Origin: Vigna angularis
Lineage: Eukaryota > Streptophyta > Magnoliopsida > Fabales > Fabaceae
Direction of reading: 5' to 3'
NCBI RefSeq assembly: GCF_016808095.1
Contig: NC_068976.1
Location: 11,565,001-11,629,000 of the forward strand
Length of the DNA stretch: 64,000 nucleotides
Made by a program: the position numbers and the translations under genes. The notes beneath the pieces are model-generated. The model saw only the letters and a program-made list of their open reading frames with translations, was not told the origin of the DNA and did no database searches. Shown here piece after piece: positions 49,422 to 61,300 of the stretch (its first letter is position 1; every line of letters begins with the position of its first letter).

Positions 49422-50898
49422 TCACGTCACTACATTAATTAAGAGTTCAATCAAACAAAAGGCAAATTTATCTAAATGATGATGATGATATAGGGTCCGA
49501 AAAAAAATTCAAAAATCACATCACTACATTGATGAAAGTGTTGTGATAAACTCTGAAAACAAATTCAGAGTTTATAAATATTAAAATAGTAAACAAAAAT
49601 AGACCACTACTGACAACAAATTCGAAAAACAAAAATAGTAAACAGAAAGAATTAATCAAATAAATGGACATTTATTTATTTGATTGAAAATATCTACCTG
49701 CAAGGACAAGAGCTAGGATCACATTTATTACATATTCATAATAAGAATAAATATTATTAATATTTTTGTTTTCAGCCAGTGAGTTTCTCTTTGAATGAAG
49801 AGCTGAAAGGTAAAGTTTCAAAGTCTGGTTTTTGTGCTTTCTCAGGAAACTTTTTACATTCCATACTGCATTCAAGTCTCATCACTCATTTGCTTCTTAT
49901 TTCTCATTCTTTAGAATATTTGAAACTTTATAGTAACAAACTGCAAGATAGTTTTTCTATGAACTAATAAACATTTCATAACCAATAAACTTTTAAACCA
50001 AAATATCACTAACAACTGAATTAGTATGCATTAATTATCTTACTAATACATAATTATCAAATTTTGACACATGAAAACAATATAAAAAATCTCACAAGTT
50101 GTCATTTCCGTTAGAAAGTCTCAAGACCTTAAACGGTCGCAAGACTTGGAAATTTCGAACATAATACTCGTCCTTTCTTTTTGAAAATTGCTAGCCATCT
50201 TCACCATATAAGACTTCAATATGAAATAAAAAAAAGAAATGAGAAAATTCCATAAACCTAAAAATTGAGAAATTAGTTTGATGATAAACTATATTTAAGA
50301 TGTCATTAAATTATATAAAAACTTCTGTAAGGAAATGGTTTTAGACCACCGTACATAATTCTTATTGGTTTACATATAACTCTCACTGTTTTCCTGAGGG
50401 TTACAAGACATAATCCATGAAGTAAGAAGTACCATTTTTTACAAAGATCATGGATGAATGATTGAAGATAGAGTTGACAGTGAAAAGGGTAAGAAAAATA
50501 GAAAAAGAAATACTCAAACACACACTAACTGTGTTTGTGTTGTGTGAAGTGTGATTACCCCAACAACATTTAAAGCTGCAAAAGAGTAAGGACGCGAAAC
50601 CCGGGAAGCAACACAAGTGGTCAGACTGGAACACTACGTGTGAGTAGTACAACACGTGGGAAGAAAATAACGTGTAAATTTATTCCGTCTAGTATTTTCT
50701 TACCCCTCGTAAAAACCCCACATGCCCTTTTCCCATCACCTCTTTGGTCCACACCCTTAACCATGGTTATTCCTGTTATTACTTTTCCACTCACCACACT
50801 TTCTTCTGGGTTAGTTTATTCAGCAGCCAAGGGAAAGCTTCTTCATTTCTCATATCTGTTTACCCTTCTGCACACACTGTCTTCTACTACTACTACTA

Positions 50899-50929
<31 letters not shown>

Positions 50930-51235
50930 TAGTAGCATAAGCAATTAACATAGCTACTTTTTTTTGCTACTTCTTTCTTTCTTTTTTCTACTGTGGTGGG
51001 AAGAAAATAACGTGTAAATAAATTGGAATGACACTAGGCGGAATGAATGGACAAAAAAGGAAAGTGAAAATAGTGCAGTGCAAATAGTTAATTGAACTAT
51101 TTTTTAGTTTAGTTCAGTTTTTTTAAACTATTTTATAATTAATTGTAATGGATTTATAGTGCAGTGTAAATAGTGTAGTTTGTCCACTTCTACCTATCAA
51201 TAACCATCCTTACCTATAATTCATATATTAAAATT
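49422..51235. other. Intergenic DNA with a short direct repeat
   Basis: No gene was established. GTGGGAAGAAAATAACGTGT occurs at about 50655 and again at about 50996, bounding 340 bases that include a (CTA)n/(CTTTCTA)n simple repeat (50885-50932). The CATATG/TTTCC-rich stretch 50680-50760 could be leader sequence of an unrecognised gene, but no frame supports it. Confidence 0.4.
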
Positions 51236-51385
51236 AATAATTATGATTTGGTTTTTTAAATTGAACGTTGTCATTAGCTCTTGGATAGCAAGGAATTATT
51301 TAGAGTTTGAAAGATATTTGATTCCTCTGTTAGTCTGTGATAAAAATAGACAGGTAGACTAATATGCAAACCTAAATTTCAAACA
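51236..51385 (-). repeat. Inverted copy of 44697-44860
   Basis: Reads CATTAGCTCTTGGATAGCAA ... GTCTGTGATAAAAATAGACA, the reverse complement of the arm at 44.7-44.9 kb. It is followed directly by the direct duplicate of 45130 onward. Confidence 0.85.
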
Positions 51386-51422
51386 AATTTATTCATTAGT
51401 GTTTGAGCCACTAATAATTTCG

Positions 51423-51757
51423 AAGAAATTGATTTAGGTTTGAGCCACCTCACTTCAATATTGAGCAAGCTAACTTGAGGCATTTGGATCTGAATTGATT
51501 TGAGTTGACTTGGATTTATGCTAACTTGATTTCATCTTAAATCAATTTAAAAAGAGTTAGTTGGATTTGAACTGACTTGACTTAGACTCATACTAACTTT
51601 ACTCTATTTTAGTCACTTGGTTAACATGCATCAACTTTGATTCACTTGAACATAAGATGACTTGACTTGTTAACATGCATAGACTTGATTCCACTTGACC
51701 ATAAGACAATTTGACTTGAACCCATATGACTTAGCTAAGTTTAAAAAAGAAAAAAAA

Positions 51758-51808
<51 letters not shown>

Positions 51809-52155
51809 TTCTTTCTTTTGTGTATACAAGACAAATATGTCAAACTCCATTATTGGCTCTAGAAATCTTTATTAACATGGATATTAATCGAAGAATTTCT
51901 TGGCCTGTGGTGGAACTTTTAGTTCTTGAATGATTTGTAAATTTTTAAAGTAGAAAAAATAATCATATGCATTATACAAATATTGTTTTTCAATCAGGAT
52001 TAGAAAAAATTATTTCGATCATTTTTCAATTATTTATTATAATATATTTAATTTTAATTTCAGTCTGTATTGTCTTAAAGATCAATCTAACTTTGATTTG
52101 TATGCCCATGAAATTCAGTGAGAAACATTTTGGACATCATATGGCGACAGACAAC
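51423..52155 (+). repeat. Segmental repeat with LRK10L upstream module, copy 2
   Basis: Direct duplicate of 45130-45900, with (TA)n at 51761-51804, the upstream module at 51830-51990 and an exon-1 relic at 52110-52160 (GTGAGAAACATTTTGGACATCATATGGCGACAGACAACGTTGTTGGTGG). Unlike copy 1 it keeps a few more bases of the relic, which then runs into a stop. Confidence 0.85.
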
Positions 52156-52369
52156 GTTGTTGGTGGAATTTTAAACCAGCATTAGGGTTCCTGTCACAGT
52201 CTCAAGTCCACACTGGCCTTTACCGTAGACTAATGAAAGGAATCAAAATATCGTTCAAATTCTAAATAATTCTTTTAACATACATGCTATCCAAGAGCCA
52301 ATTACTACGTTCAACTGCTAAAATCAAATAAATATTTTTAATTTCAATTTATAAATTATATGTACGTTG

Positions 52370-52520
52370 TAATTTGAATGCGTCAACCTGCATATCAAGT
52401 GGTTATATACGACAAATCTCTGAAACTTTGTGGCTCTATAAACCTCATGAACACGGATATTAACCGAAGAATATTCTTTTCTCTACAAGTCTATATATAT
52501 GTGCCTGCTGTCCTAAAAAG
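52370..52520 (+). promoter_or_regulatory. LRK10L-like upstream module in front of the PGG gene
   Basis: ATGCGTCAACCTGCATAT, GTGGCTCTATAAACCTCATG, AACACGGATATTAACCGAAG and CTACAAGTCTATATATATGT match, in order, 3895-4020 and 24610-24760 upstream of genes 1 and 2. The TATATATAT at 52493-52501 is the plausible TATA box of the PGG gene, about 320 bases before its ATG, with a possible leader intron (52576-52794: AAAG|GTAATA ... TTACAG|C) between. Confidence 0.55.
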
Positions 52521-52820
52521 CACAGTTCACCGTTCATTTGGCTTTGTGAGCGACCGACCATATCAAACAAGAAAGGTAATAATGGTGATTCTGTCATCCC
52601 GAGTGAATCCTGTATTGTTTTCTTTCATTTCTAGTTCTTTACTCTACTTGTATGGAGCTTGATGTAAAACTTTGAAGCGGTAGAATTAATTTAAGTGTCA
52701 ACTACTTTCTTTATTAAAGAATAGCCTGCAGGTCATAACAAACCACATATGCATACATGTATCAAATATTAATTATGCTTACAGCTCTAACATAAAGTAT
52801 AGTTGTTACAGTTACATACG

Positions 52821-53429
52821 ATGAACGTTGAAGGCGAGCAAAGAGCCGAGACAAAAGGGTGGAGAAAAGGTCTGAACAAGGTAGGGAACTGGCTGGCACA
52901 AAAGGACAATGATAATTGGTTGAAGGACATTAGGGGTAACCTGAGTTTGGTGGCTACGGTAATCGCAACAATAACCTTTCAAAGTGCTCTAAATCCACCA
53001 GGTGGCGTTAGACCGCCACAAGAGACTGGAGTAGTGGCTTGTTCAGAAGGGATGAACCCATGTCCTGGAGAATCTGTCCTGGCTTATTCAATGGCCGAAG
53101 ATTACAGAAGGTTCCTTATTTGCAACACTATATGCTTCATATCATCCTCAGCTGTTTGTCTCTGGCTTGTTAGTGGGCTCACTCTAAGCAACAGATTTTT
53201 CAACTGGCTTTTGTCAATAGGCATGTGCGTCACCATCTCTAGTCTCGCTCTTACCTACATGTATGGTGCTCAAATGGTCACCGCAAACCCTGTTTGGACC
53301 ACATCCATCTCCATGTTTGGAATTGTTATACTTGTGTGGTTAGCACTGCTGGGAGTCGTCGTTGTTGTTCATAGCCTGCGCCTGTTCGTTTGGATTCTCG
53401 CTAAACTGATTGGCAAACCTAAACAATGA
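52821..53429 (+). CDS. PGG-domain integral membrane protein, 202 aa
   Basis: Single-exon CDS for a small four-helix membrane protein of the PGG family, the domain at the C-terminus of plant ankyrin-repeat proteins such as ACD6/ITN1. Here the ankyrin repeats are absent. The domain begins at WLKDIRGNLSLVATVIATITF (residues 33-53) and has the name-giving NPPGG (58-62). Hydrophobic helices lie at about 41-57, 98-120, 127-150 and 162-194; the end is basic. The ATG at 52821 is the first in frame (the preceding in-frame codon run begins with TTG). Length fits stand-alone PGG proteins. The codon pattern and lack of stops suggest a working gene. It sits downstream of an LRK10L-like upstream module. 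Family roles are in stress and defence signalling; the exact role here is unknown. Confidence 0.85.
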   Translation: MNVEGEQRAETKGWRKGLNKVGNWLAQKDNDNWLKDIRGNLSLVATVIATITFQSALNPPGGVRPPQETGVVACSEGMNPCPGESVLAYSMAEDYRRFLICNTICFISSSAVCLWLVSGLTLSNRFFNWLLSIGMCVTISSLALTYMYGAQMVTANPVWTTSISMFGIVILVWLALLGVVVVVHSLRLFVWILAKLIGKPKQ

Positions 53430-54826
53430 GATATTCCATCTAGGTTTATCCTAGGTGATCTAGCCAAATTAATAGTGAAATATCAAGATAAAGTATCTGG
53501 TGTTAGTATTTGGTTTATTTACTTTTTCTGTAATGTAGGCTTCTTGCCCAATTGGCCAATGTGTTCGAGACTAAGGAGTTTTAGCTTCAAGTTCCTTAAC
53601 TTACAATCATCAATCGACAATCAAACTTTTAAGATCAGAATTTTTTTTACACCCATCTAACACTATCTCGTTACCATTTGTCCTATACAAAAGTTTACTT
53701 TTGTGAGACCATTTTACCTCTATAAAAATTGTTCAATAATAGTCAATTGATGTCAAAGGATCTTTTTTCTTCTATAATTTCAGTGTTTATTGACATAATT
53801 TAAAAGTGATTTTTTATACTAAATGCATCACTTGAAAATTTTAGAAATATTTTGATAATTAAAAAGGTTAATTTTTGTATTTGTAAGAAAAGAGCGAGAT
53901 TAAAAGATAAAAAAATAGGTATAAAGTGAGTAAAAATTTGTTGGGTGTCAAAACATAATTTTCATGCCTTATGTATATCCTTAAACATATATAAATAAAA
54001 ATAATAATAATAACTGATGGATGACGAGACTAAACTCTAAAAATGCTTCAAGTTCAATTCGGCCTATAAAATGTTTGAATATGCATGTAATTGGTATCCA
54101 AAATGCTTTGGAATAAGTTTGGATGTTAAAGTCAATGATGAGGAAGAATATAATGGATTTGATATATGTTAAAATCAATAATTAGTATTCTCTTTTCACC
54201 TAGTAATGGGAATAGTTAAACTACTAAATATGTTATTTATTTTCTTAATAATCCAATTGTTGTATACTAATACATTATACCTTATGTATGGAGTTTTTGT
54301 TTAAGTGAGGGTATTAAATCTTACATTAACAATGGAGCAATATTTAATCAAATTCTTATTATGGACGTAAAATTATTTATAAATCTGATTAAATAACACA
54401 TATTTCTAAGAGATCACGATCTTCTTGATATTGAGAAAACAGCATGGTGTGTGAGAAGCATTCAAGTTGGCAGAAAAGAAGATGTAACAGTACATGATAA
54501 AAGGAAAGGAAGAATTTTATTTAGCTGTATATGGTATTTAGAAGAGAGGAAAAACAAACTTATGTAGAGGATAAGAAGAAACAACTAACTAAACAGAAAC
54601 GTCGCACAAGCTCTACGTCGCACAAGCGCTATGTATTCAGCGCTGGCGCTGTGATACATAATCAAGCTTTTTCCTTACTGTCAAAATATGTGTTTGGCAC
54701 AAAGGTAGACAGCAATTTAAATAATTAAAAGCTGGTTGGCAACATATGTAAACGAACACAAGGCTCCACTGGGCAAAGAGAAAGTCTTCCATTAAATATA
54801 AAAAGTATAATTCTAACCTATTATTT

Positions 54827-54830
<4 letters not shown>
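53430..54830. other. 3' flank of the PGG gene and intergenic DNA
   Basis: AT-rich, with no gene seen. The zone 54600-54660 repeats GTCGCACAAGC and may belong to the LTR of the copia element that follows. Confidence 0.45.

Positions 54831-54871
<41 letters not shown>
54831..54871. repeat. (TA)n microsatellite
   Basis: About 40 alternating T/A bases followed by (AATA)n. Confidence 0.93.
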
Positions 54872-54880
<9 letters not shown>

Positions 54881-54899
54881 TAAAAGAATTTTATAATAA

Positions 54900-56130
54900 T
54901 GATAACTGCATAAATTATACTAATACTTAAATTATAGTCAACACAATATTTAATTATTTAATATTTATTAATATTTAATATATCTTAACAATCACACTCA
55001 AGTTGGTGTATGGACATATTTTCAACTTGAGTAGAGACTCGTTAAACAATATGTTTGACACTCATTTGGTGAGAACATCAACCAACTGCAATTCTGATCT
55101 TACAAAAGAAAACAAAAATATTCCAGCTTCAAGCTTCTTTTTGATAAAATGTCTATCAATCTCCACATGCTTTGTTTTATCATGTTGCACAGTATTGTGA
55201 GCAATTGCTATAATTGATGTATTGTCACAATACAAACTCATAGTTTTATTTAGTTTAAAGCCCAAATCTGATAGCACATTTTTAATTCACAAAAGTTCAC
55301 ATATACCAAGTATCATGCCTCTGAATTTTGCTTCAGTACTAGACCTTACTACTACAGATTATTTTTTACTTCTCCAAGTTACAAGATTTCCTCCTACAAC
55401 AATAAAGTATCTAGACGTAGATATTCTATAATCTTTTGAATCTACTCAATTTGCATCAGTGTACCCTTCTACTTTTAAGTTTCCATGATTTGAGAACAAA
55501 ATTCCTTTTTCAAGAGTGGACTTCAAATATCTCAAAATCTTCTTAACAACATCCATATGAAGCTTTTGTGGGTCATGCATAAAATTGACTAACAAAATTT
55601 ACTACATAGGTAATATTTGGACGTGCATGTGACAAATAAATTAGTTTTCCTACCAGCCTTTAGTATCTCCCTCTATCTATGCTTGCTAAATTTGAGCATT
55701 GAAAGAGTTTATGATTTTGTTCAATTGGTATATCAACTGGTTTACTCCCAAGAAGCCTAGTTTCTGATAATAAGTCAATAATATATTTTCTTTGGCATAC
55801 CATGTTTTGATCTAGCTACTTCAATACCCAAAAAATATTTGAGGTTTCCAAGTTGTTTAATCTCAAATTCAGATGTAAGGTATTATTGTAAACTACAAAT
55901 ATCATCTTGGTCATTTCATGTAACAATCATATCATCTATATATATATAATCAAAGCTGTAATTTTTCCTTTTCCTCTCTTCAAAAATAAGGTGTGATCAG
56001 AGTTACTTACTCTATAGTCAAAAGCCTTCATAGACTTGATAAACCTTCCAAACCATGCTCTTGGGGATTGTTTTAATTCATATAGAGTCTTCTTTAATTT
56101 GCAAACCTTCATTCCAATTGAATCTGTCAT
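54900..56130 (-). mobile_element. Ty1-copia remnant (RT and RNase H)
   Basis: On the minus strand: 56130-55936 holds the RT stretch MKVCKLKKTLYELKQSPRAW (the LYGLKQ.PRAW block). The reverse complement of 55920-55945 gives YIDDM, the catalytic RT motif. 55277-55062 holds RNase H motifs CDNTSIIAIAHN and DKTKHVEIDRHFIKKK and LQLVDVLTK. The polypurine/LTR edge is at about 54990-55015. Frames between are broken by stops. It is older than the 35-kb element and has no 5' half. Confidence 0.8.
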
Positions 56131-58960
56131 TTTACACGATTTTTATAAAAAATAAAATACAAAATATATATTAAATATATGTAAAAATGTATCAACGTAA
56201 TTTTTTTTTCATGATTTTTAAAATTCTAAAATTATGTTTTTAAAATTGAGCACTATATTTTAGAATTGTTTGGTATACCCCTGAACCTGATTGTGTCTAT
56301 CAATATCATTAGTGGTATTCTCATTTCAAAAAGAAATCCAGGAGTGAACTCAATAGATACAAACATTATTATCAATCATGAAACAACTTTCACGATTGAA
56401 ACAATTTCCCGAACAATCGTGAAACAACATTATTATCAACGTGTGCCAACTTTGTTCAGAAACATTGAGTGATAAATCGTGCATCTTCACGTCAATATCG
56501 GTAGGTGAATGGGTTGAAGGGGGTGCCTTGTATGCATGAATACTTCAACATCAAAAAGTAACGATGCATAAATACTTCATTTCTTATTCTACACTTATTC
56601 AACATTAATAAAAATATAGTGTAAAGCCATATAACAGGAACATCACATTCATAATACTACATATCAGTTCTTACAAAAGATAAAACGTATGGTTATGGTC
56701 GAACGACCTTACAAAATAACAAGGGGTTAAAACTGTACAAATATACAATCCTAACCCGAATGGTTTACAAAATACTTATACCGAACGGTCCTCTAAGATA
56801 ATAAAACAGCAAATGGCCGAACGGTTCTACTGTTCGACCTTAACATCTACCTCTACCAAATTTTCTTCTTCCAACGCCTCTTCCGGCAACGCTTCTCCTT
56901 CTGCTCACATCCACACGGATGATCATTGCAACAGAAGGACAACCACCGAACATACAAAACGGACAAGACAGGAAGTAGGGTAAGTTTATGCAATTCAATT
57001 CAAGTATCAACATAGATTTCACACAATTCAAATAAACGAGATAGTTCATTCACTTTTACATGCAAAGCCTAATATTAGACTCTGACTGTCCGGACTGTAT
57101 GAATTCTGTGTAGCTACGACGTTCGTGCACCCGGGTGATGTAGTAACTGGGATACCCTCAACAGCTGTCACCCGAGGTCAATCCTATCTGTCCAAATTAA
57201 CCATAAGGACTAGGACCTCCTACCATTCCCACACATGACTTACCCTTCTCTACGTGAGAACGAGTAATCACGGAATATCAGGATGAACCGCTAGCTTAGC
57301 GTGTCCACATTCATACTTTACCAATTCCAATATCCATTCATGAGACATTCCTCCCCGGAATACTCTTTCATATTCATACTCATTTCATCTACATCATATT
57401 CCATCATCTTTCATTTTCAAAACCTCAAATCGAACCAATTTGAATACAGATCCCGTAGGATACCAAATATCGACCGTTAATCTTCAACCCCGAACGAGAC
57501 CGAACACTTGGAGTGAGACCGAGAGGTCTCCAGTTCCAAAACAGATCAAAACCGAGAGAGTTACTATCGGGGTTGAGAAAGAGACCGATTACAATAATAT
57601 TTCTCAAAAACTAATAGAATCGAACGTTATTTACAAGGTGAGCCAATTTAATGAACTGACTCATGAGAGTGTAGACCGAACGCCAATAAGCCTAGGCCGA
57701 GTACTAAGACTCTAGGCCGAACACCATAGAAACTGATACTGTAGGACATCGAATAATAATAAGTGACGGAATTATATGAAGAAACCAAACGCTATAAATA
57801 CTTAGCTTATTTATGAGTTTAACATCAAGGAGAACGAGTGCTAGTCGAAGACCGAGCACTGTAGAGACTGAACGCTATTGGTTTTGGCCGAATGCTCTTA
57901 TTTAAAAATTAAATTACAGAATCAAGGTCGAGCGCTTGGTTTAAGATCAAGCACCACTTAGTACGAGCACTTGGTGTAAGACCGAGCACTACTTAGTACG
58001 AGCGCTTGGTGTAAGACTGAGCACTACTAAACTTATAGAATAAAGGCTTGATAAATATAAGATACCATTTAACTAGTGTTCAAGAATGAACGAAATATAC
58101 AAATACATATAGATATACTTAAATTTATAATAGAATACCAAGGAACGAATATCCTTGGTTGAACGCTTATATACAAATATTACTAAACGAAAATGCTCGG
58201 TCCTCAACTGGAATTCCATCTAAATGAAAGAATCCAGTTCCAACCGAGTCCACAAGAAAACCGAACGATCAAAGATCATTCAGTGACGAACATAAATTTT
58301 CATATGGAATTTCATACTTAGAATTCTTTATATCACTTCATTTCTCAACATCTATCTCCATAAATTCATACATCCATATCATAGTAAATCTTCATACTTC
58401 ATACAGTCAAAACATAGCAACAATCATATTCATTCAGCAATTCAATGAACATGCATCCATTCAAAACGAACATAAAAACGAACATAAAAATCAAATTATA
58501 TAAGCTTCCCTTACCTCTAACATGACCGAACTCTTCCAGATATGGTTACTGGTTCACCTCTATAAGTCCTTCTACCATCAACGCTCAACAATTTCCAAAA
58601 CTAAACCAAGTAAAAATCAAAACACTATCAGAACTACTCATTTTAGAAGGGTGATCAACTCATGAAACCAGAACTTGGTTTGCACGTCCAGGAAATCGCA
58701 CGTCTGAGTGAAGAGAAGAACTTACCAGCTCAGCTTCACAAACAGATCGGTTCAATCGAAAGCCCTTGACACCGGAAGAGTGGAAATGGTGCCTGAGTGA
58801 TGATCGGAAGAAGAAACGATGAGAATCCTTAGAGAGAATGTAAAAGCTTTTTAGAGAGAAGGAGGAGAGAATGGAAGTTTCAGAAATCTGGAGAAGAAGG
58901 GTGCATGCAGAAAGTGACGTGAAATTTTGAAAACTTTGAGTTTTACTCTTACCGTCAAAG
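56131..58960. other. Repeat-like intergenic DNA, no gene
   Basis: No reading frame with a known motif. A stretch at 57930-58030 repeats GACCGAGCACTACTTAGTACGAGCGCTTGG with about 42-bp period, and CCGAACG/ACCGAGC words are scattered from 56700 to 58300, suggesting a non-coding LTR-element body. The region 57100-57340 is less AT-rich. Borders were not found. Confidence 0.4.
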
Positions 58961-59408
58961 CCGAACGGCCAATCATCTGCTCACACCTACCTTCCACTAT
59001 CTGATTTTCAGATCTCCTTCCTTGACACGTGTAATTCACTAAGATAGGATTTTGAATGGATTTTAATGGGTCTAACAAATAGTAATAATAATATACTAAT
59101 TTTATAAATTGTAATTTTATATTTTAATTTATTAAAATATATTTTATCTATTTCATTTATCAAATCATTCATAAATTTTATCTTTAAACTATTTTACTTT
59201 TATTTTTAATTTTCTTAAAATAAAAAACAAAAACTTTTATATTTAAATTCATCCAATCATCCTCTTACTCTGTTATCGATCTTTAGAAGTCAACTAAGCG
59301 AAAGTCTTCAAACCATTTTCTGAAAGGAAAAATTGTGATCCTTTGTTATATATTGAGTCTGTTGTTTTAAATATCTATCTAGCTTCGATTTGTTTCCCCT
59401 CCAATTCA
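58961..59408 (+). promoter_or_regulatory. Upstream region of LRK10L gene 4
   Basis: From about 59290 the sequence matches the last part of the other LRK10L promoters (AAGTCTTCAAACCATT, TGAAAGGAAAAATTGTGATC, TATATATTGAGTCTGTTGTT). TATATAT at 59347-59353 lies about 60 bases before the start codon as in gene 1. Farther upstream modules (CTCTATAAA, CACGGATA) are absent here; the sequence is AT-rich. Confidence 0.5.
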
Positions 59409-60160
59409 ATGAGAAACAGTTTGGACAAGATGTGGAGAGAGACAACATCGTTGGTGGTACTGCTACTTCTAGTACACAGAAGTCATGCATGGTGGTTGTC
59501 TTCCTTCTTCATGTGGCAACATCACCAACATCACTTATCCGTTTCGATTTAAAGGCGACCAAGAGAAGTGCGGTGAGGAAAGTTATGAGCTAGGTTGTGA
59601 GAATAATGTTACGGTGTTGTATCTGAACTCTGCACAATTCCATGTTCAGGCAATCAACTACAACAACTACACAGTGAGAGTGATTGATCCTGCACTTCTA
59701 CTTCATAACTGCTCCTCCCTTCCTCTCCGTTCCCTCTCTCGCTCCAATTTCTCTAATACTTACACTTACTCCACGGATCCATACCAAGCCGGTCTAGATC
59801 TGTATCAAAATTGGGAATCTCTGAGTTTCGAGCATATAGTGTTTCTGAACTGTAACCATTCGGTGAGAGAGAACGGAAAGTATGTGGAGAGTGGTGAGTG
59901 CGTGAAGTGGGACTCAAAGGGCTATGCATATGCAGTTGGTGGAGACCTAAAAGCTAAGGACTTAGAAGTTGGGTGTTTCGTGAAGCTGGTTGCCCCCACA
60001 TCGTTGAGGACTTTGAATAACCATTCCTACGCTGCCATGCACAGGGCTCTAGCCTATGGATTTGAGATCTCTTGGGTAAAACTCGCCTGTCAGAAGAATC
60101 ACTGTCGATTTGGCCCCTGCTATTTCGACTCGTCTAGCCAGAAGCTTCAATGCTCATTTG
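59409..60160 (+). pseudogene. LRK10L ectodomain-only copy (gene 4), frameshifted and truncated
   Basis: Exon 1 of an LRK10L gene. The start MRNSLDKMWRETTSLVVLLLL (59409) gives a good signal peptide, but the frame shifts near 59485, so the wall-binding domain continues in another frame: [30 protein letters not shown], then the same Cys and glycosylation pattern as genes 1 and 2 to LQCSF. The donor G|GTGAGT at 60161 is intact. No exon 2 or kinase follows: after about 100 intron bases comes an LTR element, and no kinase motif is seen to the window end. If translated from ATG 59485 it would be a truncated protein without a full signal peptide. Probably a recent pseudogene, given its otherwise clean domain. 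Confidence 0.8.
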
Positions 60161-60261
60161 GTGAGTCACCACACACACATATAGATTATTTTAAATTGGT
60201 TATTATTGATAAACCGTTGTTCCGTTTATTCAGTCAATTTTTAGAAAGAAAAGAAGGTAAT

Positions 60262-60773
60262 TGTTTCGGTAGGATTTACAACCCTAATCTGAAACATTCA
60301 AAGTTGTCTGTTTCGATGTCCAGTTGTGCTGTCTTCTCTCTTCTCCTTCTCCAAGCCGCGGGGGAGGGTGCCTGCAAAAGACACTCCGACGCTCAAGTCA
60401 GTCTTTGCGTAATAATCTTGTAATCAAGATTTAGTTATCAGAGCTCTAAGTTTCAGTTTAAGTTCAAGTTACCTGTACCCTTTGCCAGACAAATATTTAT
60501 AAATTATAATGAGCTTACCGTTAGGTCTGACTCATTAACCACCAATGAATGACAATATTAATTGTCAATAATTGACAATTATTTTCATTAACTCCACGAT
60601 AGTTATTACTATTAATTACCTTAACGGCTGATTTAACCGATCGGTTCATTGACCTGAGAGGTACCATCGGTCGGACTGATTTTACCGATCGGTTCATTGA
60701 CCTGAGAGGTATCATCGGTCGGCCGACTCTTCTGCACCTTTACCGTTCGGTCGGCTATGAGCCCATAGTAACA
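60262..60773 (-). mobile_element. LTR of a minus-strand retrotransposon inserted after gene 4
   Basis: On the minus strand a GGGCTTGGGGGGCTTATG purine tract (60777-60795) precedes TGTTACTATGGG, the LTR start (60773). The LTR appears to end in CCGAAACA at 60262, like GTCGAAACA of the element at 35151. The same purine tract is used there, so both belong to related families. A near-perfect 47-bp doublet (ACCGATCGGTTCATTGACCT) lies at 60630-60722. Target duplication and second LTR were not found; the interior continues to the right. Confidence 0.65.
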
Positions 60774-60959
60774 TAAGCCCCCCAAGCCCTAGCAAAATTT
60801 TTTATATTGCGTTGGGTTTGTAAAGTTATATCGATCGGCAGAGGATTTTACCTGAGTTTCAATTCATACTAGCATGCGTTCTTTATCGTCCAAGCGGGTT
60901 TTGCACTAAAAGTTCCTTTGAAATGTTCCCAGACCAAGGCGAGAGTTCACGAAAGAGCT

Positions 60960-61300
60960 TGCTTTGCCGCTTGATTTAGGTCTTAGGAGCTCTCTAGAAG
61001 CGTGCCCTAAGACCAAGGTGAGAGTTCACGAAAGAAATCTGCCTCACCCGCTTGGTTTAGGTCTTAGGAGCACTCTAGAAGCGTGCCCTAAGACCAAGGT
61101 GAGAGTTCACGAAAGAAATCTGTCTCACCCGCTCGGTTTAGGTCTTAGGAGTTCTCTAGAAGCGTGCCCTAAGATCAAGGTGAGAGTTCACGAAAGAAAT
61201 CTGCCTCACTCGCTCGGTTTAGGTCTTAGGAGCTCTCTAGAAGCGTGCCCTAAGACCAAGGTGAGAGTTCACGAAAGAAATCTGCCTCACCTAGTTGAAA
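60960..61300. repeat. 81-bp tandem repeat, about four copies
   Basis: The unit contains TTAGGTCTTAGGAGCTCTCT, AGAAGCGTGCCCTAAGACCA and GTGAGAGTTCACGAAAGAAA. The period of 81 is a multiple of three, so one plus-strand frame stays open through all copies and produces a repetitive 156-codon frame. I regard that as a by-product of the array inside the LTR element rather than a gene. It resembles the arrays inside the 35-kb element in position (just internal to the purine tract). Confidence 0.88.

Noticed and set aside
49672..49875. 67-codon minus-strand frame as the upstream part of hAT transposase
   Set aside because: No BED finger or DDE-like motif; not in register with the C-terminal fragment.
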